Source: Vallitalea pronyensis
GTDB lineage: Bacteria; Bacillota; Clostridia; Lachnospirales; Vallitaleaceae
Assembly: GCF_018141445.1 (NCBI RefSeq)
Contig: NZ_CP058649.1
Span: 825,001 to 889,000, forward strand
DNA: 64,000 nucleotides
Direction of reading: 5' to 3'
The notes under the pieces were generated by a model. It was given only the letters and a program-made list of their open reading frames with translations. It was not told the DNA's origin and made no database searches. Of the stretch, positions 7,668 to 16,822 are shown piece by piece. The first letter of the stretch is position 1, and each line of letters starts with the position of its first letter. A program made the position numbers and the translations under genes.

Positions 7668-8763
7668 AGTATCCATAAGGCAGATTAAGATACTTATTAT
7701 TCTAAATTTGTTTAGTAATACCAGTTTAATATTGCCACGATTAGCATCGGAGATAGCAGCTGAAGATGGATGGATTATCGTCATTGGTGGTGCCATTGTT
7801 TCATTGGTGTATGTGTGGGTGATAACGTCCCTTATAAAGCTGTTTCCCAGACAAGATATCCTATCCTACACAGAACTTATATTCTCAAGACCTGTAGCGG
7901 TTATTATAGGCATTCTATTTGCTATAAAACTTGTTATATTAGCTGGACTTGAGATCAGGGTTTTTGGTGAATTGGTTAAACAAACACTGCTTCGTGATAC
8001 CCCCATTGAAATCATTGTGATTACCATGCTTTTTGTGGTAGCTTACTTAACGAGAAAAGGCTTTGAAGCACGTGCTAGAATGGCTGAATTACTTATATTC
8101 GTGGTCATTATTCCACTGGTGCTGATTTTCTTATTCACCATACCCGATATTGAGATTTATCATATTTCCCCTATTTTTATGATGGATATGAAGACTTTTG
8201 CTTATGGCAGTTTAATCATGTCCATGATCTATTCGGGACTTGAATTATTATTGTTATCGGCACCTTTTGTGAATAAGCCTAAACGTATTCCAAAAGCGGC
8301 ATTGACCAGTGTCATATTTGTGGCTGTACTTAATGGCACCATCTGTCTATTAACCATCGGTACATTTGGACCCATAGAAACATCCAGACAGCTATGGCCG
8401 GTGATGTCCATCATGCAGACCATACATTTACCAGGGTCCCTTATTCAAAGACAGGATGCATTGATGGTCAGTTTTTGGATAATGACTGTTTTTCTACTGA
8501 TTAATGCCTATTTGTTCTTCTCCACCCATCTGTTGAAAAAAGTAACCCGATTAAAAGAGCAAAATTTTCTTGTGCTGCCATTGCTGCCAATTGTGTATTT
8601 AATATCCCTTATGCCGGATAATATTGTGGAAACTTATGATTGGCTAAGGATTATGACACGGTATGTAAGTATCCTATTCTTACTGCCAATTCCTCTTATT
8701 CTTTTAATTGGCGCTAAGTTAAAGGGATTAGGTGAGCAAGCAAATAAAAAAGAAGTCAGTTAA
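7648..8763 (+). CDS. gerKB: Spore germination protein, GerB/GerKB (spore permease)
   Basis: B-subunit of the germinant receptor, a 371-residue APC-superfamily-like membrane protein with about ten transmembrane helices (first span ILIILNLFSNTSLILPRLAS, later spans such as LLIFVVIIPLVLIFLFTIP and VSILFLLPIPLILLIGA). It probably contains the germinant binding pocket, as known for GerBB/GerKB proteins. Start ATG 7648 with AAAAAGGAG 8 bases upstream, lying inside the end of gerKA. It is followed after 59 bases by the lipoprotein subunit gerKC. Confidence 0.93.
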   Translation: MFSQNNKVSIRQIKILIILNLFSNTSLILPRLASEIAAEDGWIIVIGGAIVSLVYVWVITSLIKLFPRQDILSYTELIFSRPVAVIIGILFAIKLVILAGLEIRVFGELVKQTLLRDTPIEIIVITMLFVVAYLTRKGFEARARMAELLIFVVIIPLVLIFLFTIPDIEIYHISPIFMMDMKTFAYGSLIMSMIYSGLELLLLSAPFVNKPKRIPKAALTSVIFVAVLNGTICLLTIGTFGPIETSRQLWPVMSIMQTIHLPGSLIQRQDALMVSFWIMTVFLLINAYLFFSTHLLKKVTRLKEQNFLVLPLLPIVYLISLMPDNIVETYDWLRIMTRYVSILFLLPIPLILLIGAKLKGLGEQANKKEVS

Positions 8764-8822
8764 ATGGTGATGAGCATGTTTTCCTGCTATGTCAGATAGA
8801 TAACAGGAGAGGAGGTAGAAGA

Positions 8823-9938
8823 TTGAAGGTAAAAGTCAGTATAATAATACTTTTATGTGGTCTGTTATTAACCGGCTGCTGGGATAAGGTTGAGATGAAT
8901 GATCGGGCTTATGTGATTAGTCTTGCTTTAGACGATCTAGGTGATTTATTGGAAGTAACTTATACCATTCCTAACTTACCCGTTATCACCTCTCAGGGTG
9001 GTGGAGAGGCCACTAAATTTGTCAAAACAACCAAGTCAAGAACATTGGTTGAAGCCAACCGTAATTTCGGAAAAAAGTCAAATTTACGTTTAAACTTTGA
9101 TCATGCGAAAGTGGTTATTTTTGGGAAGGATTTTCTTGAAGACGATCAAAATCTGAGAAAAGTATTGGATCATTTTGATCGGAATCCAGAGTATTCCAAA
9201 GCCTTGTTACTGCTTGCTACAAAAGCCAGTGGAAAATCTCTTTTAGAATCCGTTCCTAACGGTGAGGAGACGACAGGTATCTATTTATCACAGGTTTTTG
9301 TGAACAATAGTCAGGAAACAATAACAGCCAAAACCATTGAACTAAGTGATTTTATTACAGAGATGCATAGCAATGACGGCAACGGTGTTATGCCTAATAT
9401 TGTATTTCAGGATAATGAAGTGATTGTAAAAGGCTTAGCAGTCATTAAAGATTATGGCCTTACGGGATGGATGGAAGAGGAACATGTGACGCCATACGGC
9501 TGGGTATTGGGCAAAGGCAGACATTCTGTGGTGGTTGCTGACATGGAAGGTGTCCTTGTGCCCTATAAAATAAGCGAACTGCATACGAATATGCGTTTTA
9601 GTCTTGAGGATGGTCTTTTAACGATTCGTATTCACATTAAGAGTGAAGGGGATGTGGCGGAATTTATCTTTGAAGATCATGATAAATTATTTCGCAATAC
9701 CTATATCGATGAATTAGAACAAGCCATAGCTGAGCAGATGGTCAGTCAGGTTGATGACTTGATGGATGTTCTTCAAGATGATTATGGTATTGACATTATT
9801 GGTGCTTCTAATCAGTTAAAAATGGAAAATAGAGAAATATGGCGTGACACCAAATCCGATTGGCAAAATTTTTTTAGCGGCGCCTCCATCATTGTGGAAT
9901 CGGATGTGAACATACGTCGAATCGGTTTGTCCAAGTAG
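8823..9938 (+). CDS. gerKC: Spore germination lipoprotein, Ger(x)C/GerKC
   Basis: C-subunit lipoprotein of the germinant receptor, 371 residues. The signal peptide ends in the lipobox LLTGC with acylated Cys19, followed by WDKVEMNDRAYVISLALD, the typical start of mature GerC proteins. The C-terminal half contains the three-layer GerC domain (EFIFEDHDKLFRNTYIDELEQ ' region to residue ~355). The start codon is TTG 8823, supported by GGAGAGGAGG at 8807-8816. It completes the order small protein-A-B-C. An essentially complete receptor is encoded here. Confidence 0.93.
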   Translation: MKVKVSIIILLCGLLLTGCWDKVEMNDRAYVISLALDDLGDLLEVTYTIPNLPVITSQGGGEATKFVKTTKSRTLVEANRNFGKKSNLRLNFDHAKVVIFGKDFLEDDQNLRKVLDHFDRNPEYSKALLLLATKASGKSLLESVPNGEETTGIYLSQVFVNNSQETITAKTIELSDFITEMHSNDGNGVMPNIVFQDNEVIVKGLAVIKDYGLTGWMEEEHVTPYGWVLGKGRHSVVVADMEGVLVPYKISELHTNMRFSLEDGLLTIRIHIKSEGDVAEFIFEDHDKLFRNTYIDELEQAIAEQMVSQVDDLMDVLQDDYGIDIIGASNQLKMENREIWRDTKSDWQNFFSGASIIVESDVNIRRIGLSK

Positions 9939-10105
9939 ATGGTATAATTCTATTGTATAAAGGATGTTTAAGTCGCGTTGAAACCTAATCGTCTATGAAT
10001 AAATTCATCAAGAACTGGCAACAATAGAAATACAAGGTTATGGTATAAAAACAGTTATTATATTTTTTATACTAGGAATCAAAAATCATGTTGGGGGATG
10101 GAATA

Positions 10106-10843
10106 ATGAAGGTGAATAGGATGAGGGTATTAAGTCGAAGAGGTTTATATAGAACGTATATATTATCCATATTATTAGTGGTTCTTATGGTGAGTGCTGT
10201 GGTCTATGACTATGAGAAGAATGCTTCAAAAGCAGCTGTTCTTGAAGGTATATCTGATAGCTTAATCCGGTTTCATGTGATTGCCAATAGCGATACAGAT
10301 GAGGACCAGAGATTGAAACTGCAGGTTAGAGATGCGGTGCTTGATAAAATGACAGGCATTCTTAGTGAATCAAAAAATATTGAAGAGACGAGACAATTGA
10401 TTTATGATCACATGGATAGCATGAAAGACATTGCCAGTGGTATCATCACAGATTATGGCTATGCTTATTCAGTAAATATATCCTTGAAATTAGAACAATT
10501 TCCACTAAAAGCTTACGGTGACATCATATTGCCACCAGGTAAGTATGAAGCTTTGCTAATTGAGATTGGTGAAGCAAAAGGAAAAAATTGGTGGTGTGTC
10601 ATGTTTCCACCACTATGTTTCGTGGATGTTACCCGTGGCGTTGTACCAGAAGCCACGAAAGAAACTCTTAAAAATGTTCTAACGGATGAGGAATATAAAA
10701 CCGTTGTTATAGCCGATGCAAAAGAAGATGTACCCGTTAAAGTGAAGTTCAAATTTTTAGAATGGTTGAACTTTAATAAAAAGAAGCAGCAAGAACCCGA
10801 TTCAAACAAAGTGTTTGTACAACTAGACGAAAGTAAAAAATGA
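10106..10843 (+). CDS. spoIIR: Stage II sporulation protein R
   Basis: Forespore-secreted signalling protein that activates the SpoIIGA protease to process pro-sigma-E in the mother cell. 245 residues with an N-terminal membrane anchor/signal (TYILSILLVVLMVSAVVYDY) and the family hallmark SLIRFHVIANSDTDEDQRLK near residues 53-75, LKLQVRDAVL, and NWWCVMFPPLCFVD near residue 160. Start ATG 10106 is preferred over ATG 10088 because GGGGGATGG (10093-10101) sits just upstream of it. I looked for a sigma-F promoter and found no correctly spaced match. The hydrophilic tail after residue ~210 is longer than the conserved core. Confidence 0.93.
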   Translation: MKVNRMRVLSRRGLYRTYILSILLVVLMVSAVVYDYEKNASKAAVLEGISDSLIRFHVIANSDTDEDQRLKLQVRDAVLDKMTGILSESKNIEETRQLIYDHMDSMKDIASGIITDYGYAYSVNISLKLEQFPLKAYGDIILPPGKYEALLIEIGEAKGKNWWCVMFPPLCFVDVTRGVVPEATKETLKNVLTDEEYKTVVIADAKEDVPVKVKFKFLEWLNFNKKKQQEPDSNKVFVQLDESKK

Positions 10844-10861
10844 CCATAAAGGTATATCATT

Positions 10862-10900
10862 AGGTATTTTGTAAGTGTTAGCTTATGAGATACCTTTTTT
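10862..10900 (+). terminator. Terminator after spoIIR
   Basis: AGGTAT (10862-10867) pairs with ATACCT (10890-10895), with an inner TAAG/CTTA stem, followed by a T run. Confidence 0.65.
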
Positions 10901-10903
10901 ATT

Positions 10904-11030
10904 CTTATCAGAAAGTCCTCTGAATTTAGCATATGAAATAGAAGCGTTTTCATATGCGTCAATGAAACTTTCCTAACAGACAAATCCGCTCTGCGGAACG
11001 AGGCGTAGCCTCTTTTGTTCTGTTATTAGA
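10904..11030. repeat. Family B intergenic repeat, copy B1 (most complete)
   Basis: Cruciform-like non-coding repeat. Outer arms are GAAAGTCCTC/GAAACTTTC; the inner hairpin is AGCATATGAAA-(TAGAAGCG)-TTTTCATATGC; then come ATCCGCTCTGCGGAAC and GAGGCGTAGCCTC hairpins enclosed by ACAAA/TTTTGT. Similar sequence recurs at about 14566, 33425, 46243, 50165 and 59238, always between genes. Confidence 0.75.
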
Positions 11031-11069
11031 AAACACATATTCTATGTTCGTACAAGATAAATAAGGGGG

Positions 11070-11108
11070 TTGACGTGTATCTTTCTAAAAGGTATACTAT
11101 AAGTATAC
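11070..11108 (+). promoter_or_regulatory. Sigma-A promoter with TetR-like operator
   Basis: TTGACG (11070-11075), a 17-base spacer and TATACT (11093-11098). The perfect inverted repeat GTATACT-ATA-AGTATAC (11092-11108) covers the -10 box and start site. This is the position expected for repression by the TetR regulator encoded second in the same operon. Confidence 0.75.
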
Positions 11109-11140
11109 TAAATAAACTAACAGTTACCTAAGGAGGATAT

Positions 11141-11875
11141 ATGAAAAAATTGCTGCAAAAAAAGAGTGTAAAAATAACCCTAATCATCATACTGGTATTA
11201 GGGGCCATCTATACATTTTTATATGTAAGAGCCATTAATGAAAGGACGGCACTTATACATTCAGATGATGTTCAGATTATGTGTACCGATGAGCATCAAT
11301 CACCTTACACTACAATCCATGTAACAAAGGGAAAGCGATATGCAGGTCTTTCTACAGGCATATTCAAGTTCGTTGTCACACCACAAATGGCTATATGGAC
11401 AGAAGACATGGATGGCAATTATCTGGAGACCTTGTATGTGACAAAAAAAGTAGCTACCATTAATCGACAATCAGCTTTACCCATCTATATGGATACCCTT
11501 TCAAAAGAAGGATTATCTGTGGATAGCGTATCCAGTGCAAGTGCTTCCATCAATACCACCACCATTCGTCAAGAAGTGGATAACAGGCAAACACAACAAT
11601 TCAAGGTTTATATGGAAATTAATAACTCATTCGATTATAATGCTACTTATAAGCAAAACTTACCCAAAGAAGACCCTGGTTACAACACAGGTTATTGTGG
11701 ACAGCCTGCCGTTGTGTATTTAGCTCATGTGGACTTAGAAGACAAAACACATTATACATTAGAGCCAATAGGACATAGTGATCCAACAGGCGAAAGCCCA
11801 GAGCTCTTTCAAGAACTTGAATCCATACAAGAAGCTTTGCAAATAGTGGATAAAGTTGAGATTGTGTTTGAGTAA
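11141..11875 (+). CDS. Membrane-anchored DUF2271-like protein
   Basis: 244-residue protein with one N-terminal transmembrane anchor (VKITLIIILVLGAIYTFLYV, about residues 10-29) and an extracytoplasmic domain. The segment VTPQMAIWTEDMDGNYLETLYVTKK (about residues 78-102) resembles the core of DUF2271 proteins, predicted extracytoplasmic beta domains often found near FMN/redox proteins; this is a by-eye match. A later part (DPGYNTGYCGQPAVVYLAHVD) has a single Cys. Start ATG 11141 with AAGGAGG 6 bases upstream. It shares a promoter/operator with the TetR gene 21 bases downstream, suggesting ligand-induced expression. Function unknown. Confidence 0.75.
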   Translation: MKKLLQKKSVKITLIIILVLGAIYTFLYVRAINERTALIHSDDVQIMCTDEHQSPYTTIHVTKGKRYAGLSTGIFKFVVTPQMAIWTEDMDGNYLETLYVTKKVATINRQSALPIYMDTLSKEGLSVDSVSSASASINTTTIRQEVDNRQTQQFKVYMEINNSFDYNATYKQNLPKEDPGYNTGYCGQPAVVYLAHVDLEDKTHYTLEPIGHSDPTGESPELFQELESIQEALQIVDKVEIVFE

Positions 11876-11896
11876 AAGATTGAGAGGTATACAACC

Positions 11897-12526
11897 ATGG
11901 GAACACGAGTGGAAAGAGAAAAATTAGCAAGACGCAAGGGTATCATTGATAGTGCTGAGCGGTTGTTTGAGCGCAAAGGCTATGAACAAACCACAATGGA
12001 TGAAATAGCAAAAGAAGCGGAATTTACTAAAAAAACCATCTATAAATATTTTGTGAGTAAACAGGAAATATATTATGAGATTGCTTACCGAGCGTTTAAA
12101 GCCCTAAAAGAATATACAGATGATATTGTTCTTTTTTTGGATATGAATGGGTACGACAAGATGGCTGTCTTCGCTGAGCGTTATTTGGAGTTCTTAAATA
12201 AGCATACACTCTATTCAAACATCATGTTGGAAATGAATCCTAAGCCTGTCCAATTAAATCCAGAAGAAAAAAAGATATTTCAACAAACAGAGGATATAGC
12301 AGATAAAATTATTTTTGTTAACATTGTAGAAGAAGGTATAAAAGACGGCAGTATAAGAACCACTAAGACCGCCTATGAAATGAATTTTATGATATGGGGT
12401 GCCATTAATGGTATCATGACAATTGCTAGAAATAAAGAAAAAATAATAGAAGAAGCAGTGGGTAAAAATCGGGATGCTTTTGTGAGAGAAGCCATTCAAG
12501 AGATCTTAAACACCTTGAAGGCTTAA
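11897..12526 (+). CDS. TetR/AcrR-family transcriptional regulator
   Basis: 209-residue repressor. The N-terminal HTH (residues ~10-55) is canonical: RRKGIIDSAERLFERKGYEQ, then TTMDEIAKEAEFTKKTIYKY, then FVSKQEIYYEI. The ligand domain (about 60-205) is helical with no diagnostic motif. Start ATG 11897 with GAGAGGT 7 bases upstream. As the second gene of an operon whose promoter carries a 7-3-7 inverted repeat, it probably autoregulates; this is inference from position. A long-stem terminator follows. Confidence 0.92.
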   Translation: MGTRVEREKLARRKGIIDSAERLFERKGYEQTTMDEIAKEAEFTKKTIYKYFVSKQEIYYEIAYRAFKALKEYTDDIVLFLDMNGYDKMAVFAERYLEFLNKHTLYSNIMLEMNPKPVQLNPEEKKIFQQTEDIADKIIFVNIVEEGIKDGSIRTTKTAYEMNFMIWGAINGIMTIARNKEKIIEEAVGKNRDAFVREAIQEILNTLKA

Positions 12527-12556
12527 CAAGCGATTCTTAACCCCTTATACGTTTGA

Positions 12557-12594
12557 AAGAACAGGAATGAAGACAAGGCATGCTGTTCTTTTTT
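12557..12594 (+). terminator. Terminator after the TetR gene
   Basis: AAGAACAG (12557-12564) pairs with CTGTTCTT (12583-12590) across an 18-base loop, followed by TTTT. The rest of the 12527-12924 gap is AT-rich leader for ddl in which I see no other feature. Confidence 0.7.
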
Positions 12595-12924
12595 CTTATG
12601 GTCTTACGTGTAAGCATGAGCAATAGAAATATATCCTATTTTATCGCACATGTGAAGTGATGATATAATCCTTATACAAATAACTATTGAATAAACATAT
12701 GATAAGTTATACAATATAGAAGATAAAAGTAATGGACACGATATTCTCTTAAGGTTTTATCATAATTTAGTCAGGGTAATAATATATTTAATTTTATAGG
12801 ACAATGGATTACCTATAGAAGTAAGTGTTAAATGAATAAAACATCCGTGTTACACCATGAGGCATACATATTGGGGAATATAGAACGAAGCAGGCATTGG
12901 AGTGGAAATGAGGAGGAAATATAG

Positions 12925-13980
12925 ATGAGTAAGAAGAATATAGTTGTTCTTTTTGGCGGGCAGTCTTCTGAGCATGAGATTTCATGTATTTCGGCAGCTA
13001 CCATCATTAAGAACATGGATCATGATAAATATACCGTATACCCTGTAGGAATAACCAAAGAAGGCAATTGGCGTTTACATGAAGGAACCGTTGATGATTT
13101 ACCTGAAGACAAATGGGTGAAGGGGAGTGTAAAAGCTTTTCTTAGTCCAGATGCTACAGAAAAAGCACTCTATGTCTTTCGAGAAGATGGTATGTCCAAG
13201 GTTACGGTAGATGTTGTTTTTCCAGCACTACATGGGTTATATGGAGAAGATGGCAGCGTCCAAGGATTATTGGAATTAGCTCAGATTCCCTATGTAGGAT
13301 GCGGTATACTGGCTTCCAGTGTTTCCATGGATAAACTATACACCAAGATTATTGTGGAAAAATTAGGCATTAGGCAAGCGAAGCATGTACCTGTAAATCA
13401 AAAGGAAATGGAAAATATTAAAGATGTGGTGGCTAAGATTGAAAAGGAGCTTCCATATCCTGTTTTTGTAAAACCGTCCAACACAGGTTCATCAAAAGGT
13501 GTGACGAAAGCGCATAGTCGTGGTGAATTATTTGACGGTCTTGAGTTCGCCATTAAATTTGATACAAAAATAGTAGTAGAGGAAGCCATTGTAGGACGGG
13601 AGATTGAATGTGCCGTCTTAGGCAACTATCACCCAAGAGCTTCCAATGTTGGCGAGATCATTGCAGCAGCAGAATTCTACGATTATGATTCAAAGTATAA
13701 CGATAAAGGATCTGAAACGCTGATAAATCCGGATCTGCCTAAAGAAACAGTGAAGAAGCTTCGTGAATATTCGACGGACATATTTAGAGCAGTTGATGGT
13801 AGAGGATTAGCTCGGGTAGACTTTTTTGTAGAAGAAGCTACAGGAGAGGTTGTTTTTAATGAGATTAACACCTTACCAGGTTTTACAAGCATTAGTATGT
13901 ACCCTATATTATGGGAAGACAAAGGTATTTCCATAAAAGAATTAGTAGAGCGTCTTATTCAATTTGCTTATACCAAATAA
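12925..13980 (+). CDS. ddl: D-alanine--D-alanine ligase
   Basis: ATP-grasp ligase making D-Ala-D-Ala for peptidoglycan precursors in the cytosol. 351 residues, usual length. Motifs: N-terminal FGGQSSEHEISCISA (residues ~9-23), ATP-grasp lysine and glycine loop FVKPSNTGSSKGV (about 185), omega-loop FYDYDSKYND (about 250) with the Tyr expected of D-Ala rather than D-Lac ligases, and the metal/substrate site FNEINTLPGFTSISMYP near the C-terminus. Start ATG 12925 with GAGGAGG 8 bases upstream. I see no resistance-type (D-Lac/D-Ser) features. Confidence 0.95.
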   Translation: MSKKNIVVLFGGQSSEHEISCISAATIIKNMDHDKYTVYPVGITKEGNWRLHEGTVDDLPEDKWVKGSVKAFLSPDATEKALYVFREDGMSKVTVDVVFPALHGLYGEDGSVQGLLELAQIPYVGCGILASSVSMDKLYTKIIVEKLGIRQAKHVPVNQKEMENIKDVVAKIEKELPYPVFVKPSNTGSSKGVTKAHSRGELFDGLEFAIKFDTKIVVEEAIVGREIECAVLGNYHPRASNVGEIIAAAEFYDYDSKYNDKGSETLINPDLPKETVKKLREYSTDIFRAVDGRGLARVDFFVEEATGEVVFNEINTLPGFTSISMYPILWEDKGISIKELVERLIQFAYTK

Positions 13981-14062
13981 ACAGGTAACCAATAATAAAA
14001 TGCATTGAAAATACAGAAGCTATAACCGATAAGGTGTAGACAATCATGTAACAGAGGTGAAG

Positions 14063-14551
14063 ATGTTGACAAAAGATGTCATAGTAGCGATAAAAGGTAT
14101 TCAAACAGATATGTTTGAAGCAGATGAAATTGAGTTAGTTACCACAGGACAATTTATAGAGAAGAAGAATAAAATATTTATTACGTATATTGATGCCACC
14201 CTTGATAAAGATAAAGAGACAAAAACCATTGTAAAATTAAGTGAAGGTCAGGTTTCTATCCAACGTTATGGTGGCGTGAATACCAACATGGTTTTTGAAA
14301 AGGATAAAGCCCATATTACCCACTATGAAACACCCTTTGGTGTTTTTGAGATTAATACATTAACCAAAGAGATCAAAGTGGACAGGCAAGATGATTACAT
14401 GGAAATTAATGTGGCTTATAACCTAAGCATTAATCATATGTCCATGGGCATTAATACATTTACCATTACCGTAAAGAATGCTAAATCTGAAAATTTCTTT
14501 CTGATGGATGATCAAGTCATGCATGTGGAAAGTGAAGATTTTAATCATTAG
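14063..14551 (+). CDS. DUF1934 (YwiB-like) beta-barrel protein
   Basis: Small cytosolic protein of 163 residues matching the DUF1934/YwiB pattern: DVIVAIKGIQTDM at the N-terminus, a central KNKIFITYIDATLD ... KTIVKLSEGQVSIQRYGGVNTNMVFEK region and YETPFGVFEINTLTKEI, ending with a strand-rich YMEINVAYNLSIN segment. These form calycin-like barrels of unknown biochemical role. Start ATG 14063 follows GAGGTGA (14054-14060); an in-frame GTG at 14057 lies inside that RBS and is rejected. It sits downstream of ddl with an 82-base gap, probably in the same transcription unit. Confidence 0.85.
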   Translation: MLTKDVIVAIKGIQTDMFEADEIELVTTGQFIEKKNKIFITYIDATLDKDKETKTIVKLSEGQVSIQRYGGVNTNMVFEKDKAHITHYETPFGVFEINTLTKEIKVDRQDDYMEINVAYNLSINHMSMGINTFTITVKNAKSENFFLMDDQVMHVESEDFNH

Positions 14552-14565
14552 GCATGTTATCTCTT

Positions 14566-14645
14566 ATAAGGAAGTTCTCCGTATTTTAGCATATAGAAAA
14601 GTGTTTTCATATGCGTCAGGGATACTTTCTTAACGAAACAACTTG
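14566..14645. repeat. Family B repeat, copy B2 (5' half only)
   Basis: AAGGAAGTTCTCC ... TAGCATATAGAAAAGTGTTTTCATATGCG ' pattern ' ... GATACTTTCTTAACG, followed by AAACAACTTG. The second half seen in B1 (GCGGAACGAGGCG) is absent. It lies between the DUF1934 gene and the stalk-domain gene. Confidence 0.65.
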
Positions 14646-14662
14646 ATAAAGGGAGGATATGG

Positions 14663-15625
14663 ATGAAAAAGTACAAAGGATTAGTCATTGGCTTGGTATT
14701 GGGCGTTCTATTGAGTGCAACATCCACGGCGTTTGCTGGTAATATAATGGAAACCATCCATGTATTGTTGAATAAAGTCAACATTGCCATTAATGATGAA
14801 CTTGTGGGAAGACAAGGTGAGCATTATACACTTGATAACGGTGAAGAAGTGCCCATGAGTATCTCCTATAAGAATACCACTTATCTACCTATTAGGAAGG
14901 TTGCAGAGATTCTTGGCAGCCAAGTTAAGTGGGAACAAGCAACAAAAACAATTCATATTATAGGAAAAGAAATAACTCAGATAGAGGATAAGGTTAAGCC
15001 AGAAGTTACGGCTGTCAGCAACATGGGAAACCATAGGATCGAGATTACCTTTAGTGAAGAAGTTGATCAAGAGACGGCTGAAGACATAGCTAATTATAAA
15101 CTGGCAAAAAAAGAAATTGAACATCTCATGGTGAAGTATAAGGATGACACGAAACTTGTTATTACAAAAGCAATTCTAGATGCAAGCAAAAAGAAAGTGG
15201 TCCTCATGACAGAGGAAGAAAGACAATGGTTCTTTGCAATAGAAGTGAACGGTATCAAGGATGTATCAGGTAATGTGATGGACACCTATTCAGATGGCTT
15301 CGTCACATCAGCAGCTGTGGATTCAGATATGTTAGATATTGAGATGGTGTCGAATACCATTATCACCTTCACATTTCATGTACCTGTTAATGAGGAAACT
15401 GTCACCAATAAGGCAAATTATGTGATAACCAGCAATTTTTCCAAAGACAATAAGCTTGCCATTAAGGACATTGTCTATGATGCTGAATTAAAAAAAGTAA
15501 CCATAACAACAGATGAAATAAAACTATTTGTTATCTATCAATTAGAGTTATTTAATATAAAGGACATTCATGGAGAACCTGTGTATCCCACCCAAGGCAG
15601 GTTTGGAGAATTACCCCAGCTTTAA
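14663..15625 (+). CDS. Secreted stalk-domain (copper amine oxidase N-like) protein
   Basis: 320-residue exported protein. The signal peptide (YKGLVIGLVLGVLLSATSTA, cleavage after AFA) is followed by a stalk domain of the 'copper amine oxidase N-terminal' type (residues ~40-105: VNIAINDELVG ... YLPIRKVAEILGSQVKWEQA). Two Ig-like beta repeats follow (about 112-210 and 220-318), each beginning like VTAVSNMGNHRIEITFSEEV or IEMVSNTIITFTFHVPV, similar to bacterial Ig/SbsA-like domains. Stalk domains are common on clostridial cell-surface proteins. No enzyme domain is present. Start ATG 14663 with GGGAGG 8 bases upstream. Confidence 0.82.
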   Translation: MKKYKGLVIGLVLGVLLSATSTAFAGNIMETIHVLLNKVNIAINDELVGRQGEHYTLDNGEEVPMSISYKNTTYLPIRKVAEILGSQVKWEQATKTIHIIGKEITQIEDKVKPEVTAVSNMGNHRIEITFSEEVDQETAEDIANYKLAKKEIEHLMVKYKDDTKLVITKAILDASKKKVVLMTEEERQWFFAIEVNGIKDVSGNVMDTYSDGFVTSAAVDSDMLDIEMVSNTIITFTFHVPVNEETVTNKANYVITSNFSKDNKLAIKDIVYDAELKKVTITTDEIKLFVIYQLELFNIKDIHGEPVYPTQGRFGELPQL

Positions 15626-15717
15626 TAGAAAGAATAGAATACCATATACATATTGTTTAAAATTATTGTAAAAGGTACAAGACAATGTGGTATATGCATA
15701 AATCATGGAGGAGCTTT

Positions 15718-16608
15718 ATGAAGATTAGAAAAGCCATTATACCAGCAGCAGGGTTGGGAACAAGATTCTTGCCTGCTACCAAAGCACAGCCAAAGGAAAT
15801 GTTGCCTATTGTTGATAAACCAACAATTCAATACATTGTTGAAGAAGCTGTTAATGCTGGTATCGAAGAAATCATCATTGTGACAGGACGTAATAAGCGG
15901 TCCATTGAAGACCATTTTGATAAGTCCATTGAATTGGAGTTGGAGCTAGAAAAGAAAGGGAAAGAAGATCTATTAGACATTGCCAAAAGTGTATCTGAAA
16001 TTGCTAATATCCATTATATTAGACAAAAAGAACCTCGAGGATTAGGGCATGCTATTTTAATGGCGAAACATTTTATTGGAAACGAGCCTTTTGCGGTGTT
16101 ATTAGGGGATGATGTGATTGTTTCACAGAAGCCTTGTTTGCAACAAATGATTGATGTATACAGTGAGTACAGAACATCCATTCTTGGTGTTCAACAAGTA
16201 CCAGAATCTGATGTGAATAAATACGGAATTGTCAATGGCAAAATCATTGAGGAACGGGTGTATAAGGTGAAGGACCTGGTTGAAAAGCCAGCATGTGAAG
16301 ATGCCCCATCCAATATAGCCATTCTTGGCCGCTATATTATTACACCCAGTATATTTGAATACCTTGAGACACAAGGTGAAGGCGCTGGCGGTGAGATACA
16401 ACTAACAGATTCACTTAGACGATTAGCAGTAGAAGAAGCTATCTATGCTTATGACTTTATCGGCAAACGCTATGATGTTGGTAATAAAATGGGATTCTTA
16501 CAAGCTACTGTAGAATTTGCCCTCAGAAGGGATGAGCTTAGAGATGAATTCCTTCAATATTTGCAGCAAACAGTGAACCAAGTAGACCAAGTACTTCAAA
16601 TTGATTAA
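15718..16608 (+). CDS. galU: UTP--glucose-1-phosphate uridylyltransferase
   Basis: Forms UDP-glucose from UTP and glucose-1-phosphate for surface glycans and glycolipids. 296 residues. The nucleotidyltransferase signature [20 protein letters not shown] lies at residues ~9-28; other conserved parts are [33 protein letters not shown] (metal-binding Asp) and the sugar-binding [17 protein letters not shown] and [14 protein letters not shown] segments. Start ATG 15718 has GGAGGAG 5-10 bases upstream; an in-frame ATG at 15685 lacks an RBS. A strong terminator follows. Confidence 0.95.
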   Translation: MKIRKAIIPAAGLGTRFLPATKAQPKEMLPIVDKPTIQYIVEEAVNAGIEEIIIVTGRNKRSIEDHFDKSIELELELEKKGKEDLLDIAKSVSEIANIHYIRQKEPRGLGHAILMAKHFIGNEPFAVLLGDDVIVSQKPCLQQMIDVYSEYRTSILGVQQVPESDVNKYGIVNGKIIEERVYKVKDLVEKPACEDAPSNIAILGRYIITPSIFEYLETQGEGAGGEIQLTDSLRRLAVEEAIYAYDFIGKRYDVGNKMGFLQATVEFALRRDELRDEFLQYLQQTVNQVDQVLQID

Positions 16609-16640
16609 ATAAAAATTATATAGAGAACATATGAATAACT

Positions 16641-16684
16641 AGACAATCTCATGAGCTGTATGATGAATGAGATTGTCTTTTTTT
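16641..16684 (+). terminator. Terminator after galU
   Basis: Perfect 12-bp stem AGACAATCTCAT (16641-16652) with ATGAGATTGTCT (16667-16678), then T7. A second, loose inverted repeat (CAAATGAAAACCC 16689-16701 with GGGTTTCATTTG 16739-16750) follows. Confidence 0.92.
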
Positions 16685-16792
16685 GTGCCAAATGAAAACC
16701 CATATAGGCATATCTTTGTAAATGTCGTCTAATTCATAGGGTTTCATTTGAAAAACTTGCAATTAAGAAAGTTACAAAATCACCAAGTAGGA

Positions 16793-16822
16793 TTGACAAG
16801 AATTTGAAATATTGGTTATAAT
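16793..16822 (+). promoter_or_regulatory. Sigma-A promoter of the agr regulatory genes
   Basis: TTGACA (16793-16798), an 18-base spacer and TATAAT (16817-16822), ~90 bases upstream of the response regulator start: full consensus hexamers, so probably strong. Confidence 0.75.

Noticed and set aside
10021..10105. Sigma-F promoter for spoIIR
   Set aside because: A GTATA at 10043 and a GGAATCAAAA stretch at 10075 are 27 bases apart, far from the expected ~15, so the match is not credible.
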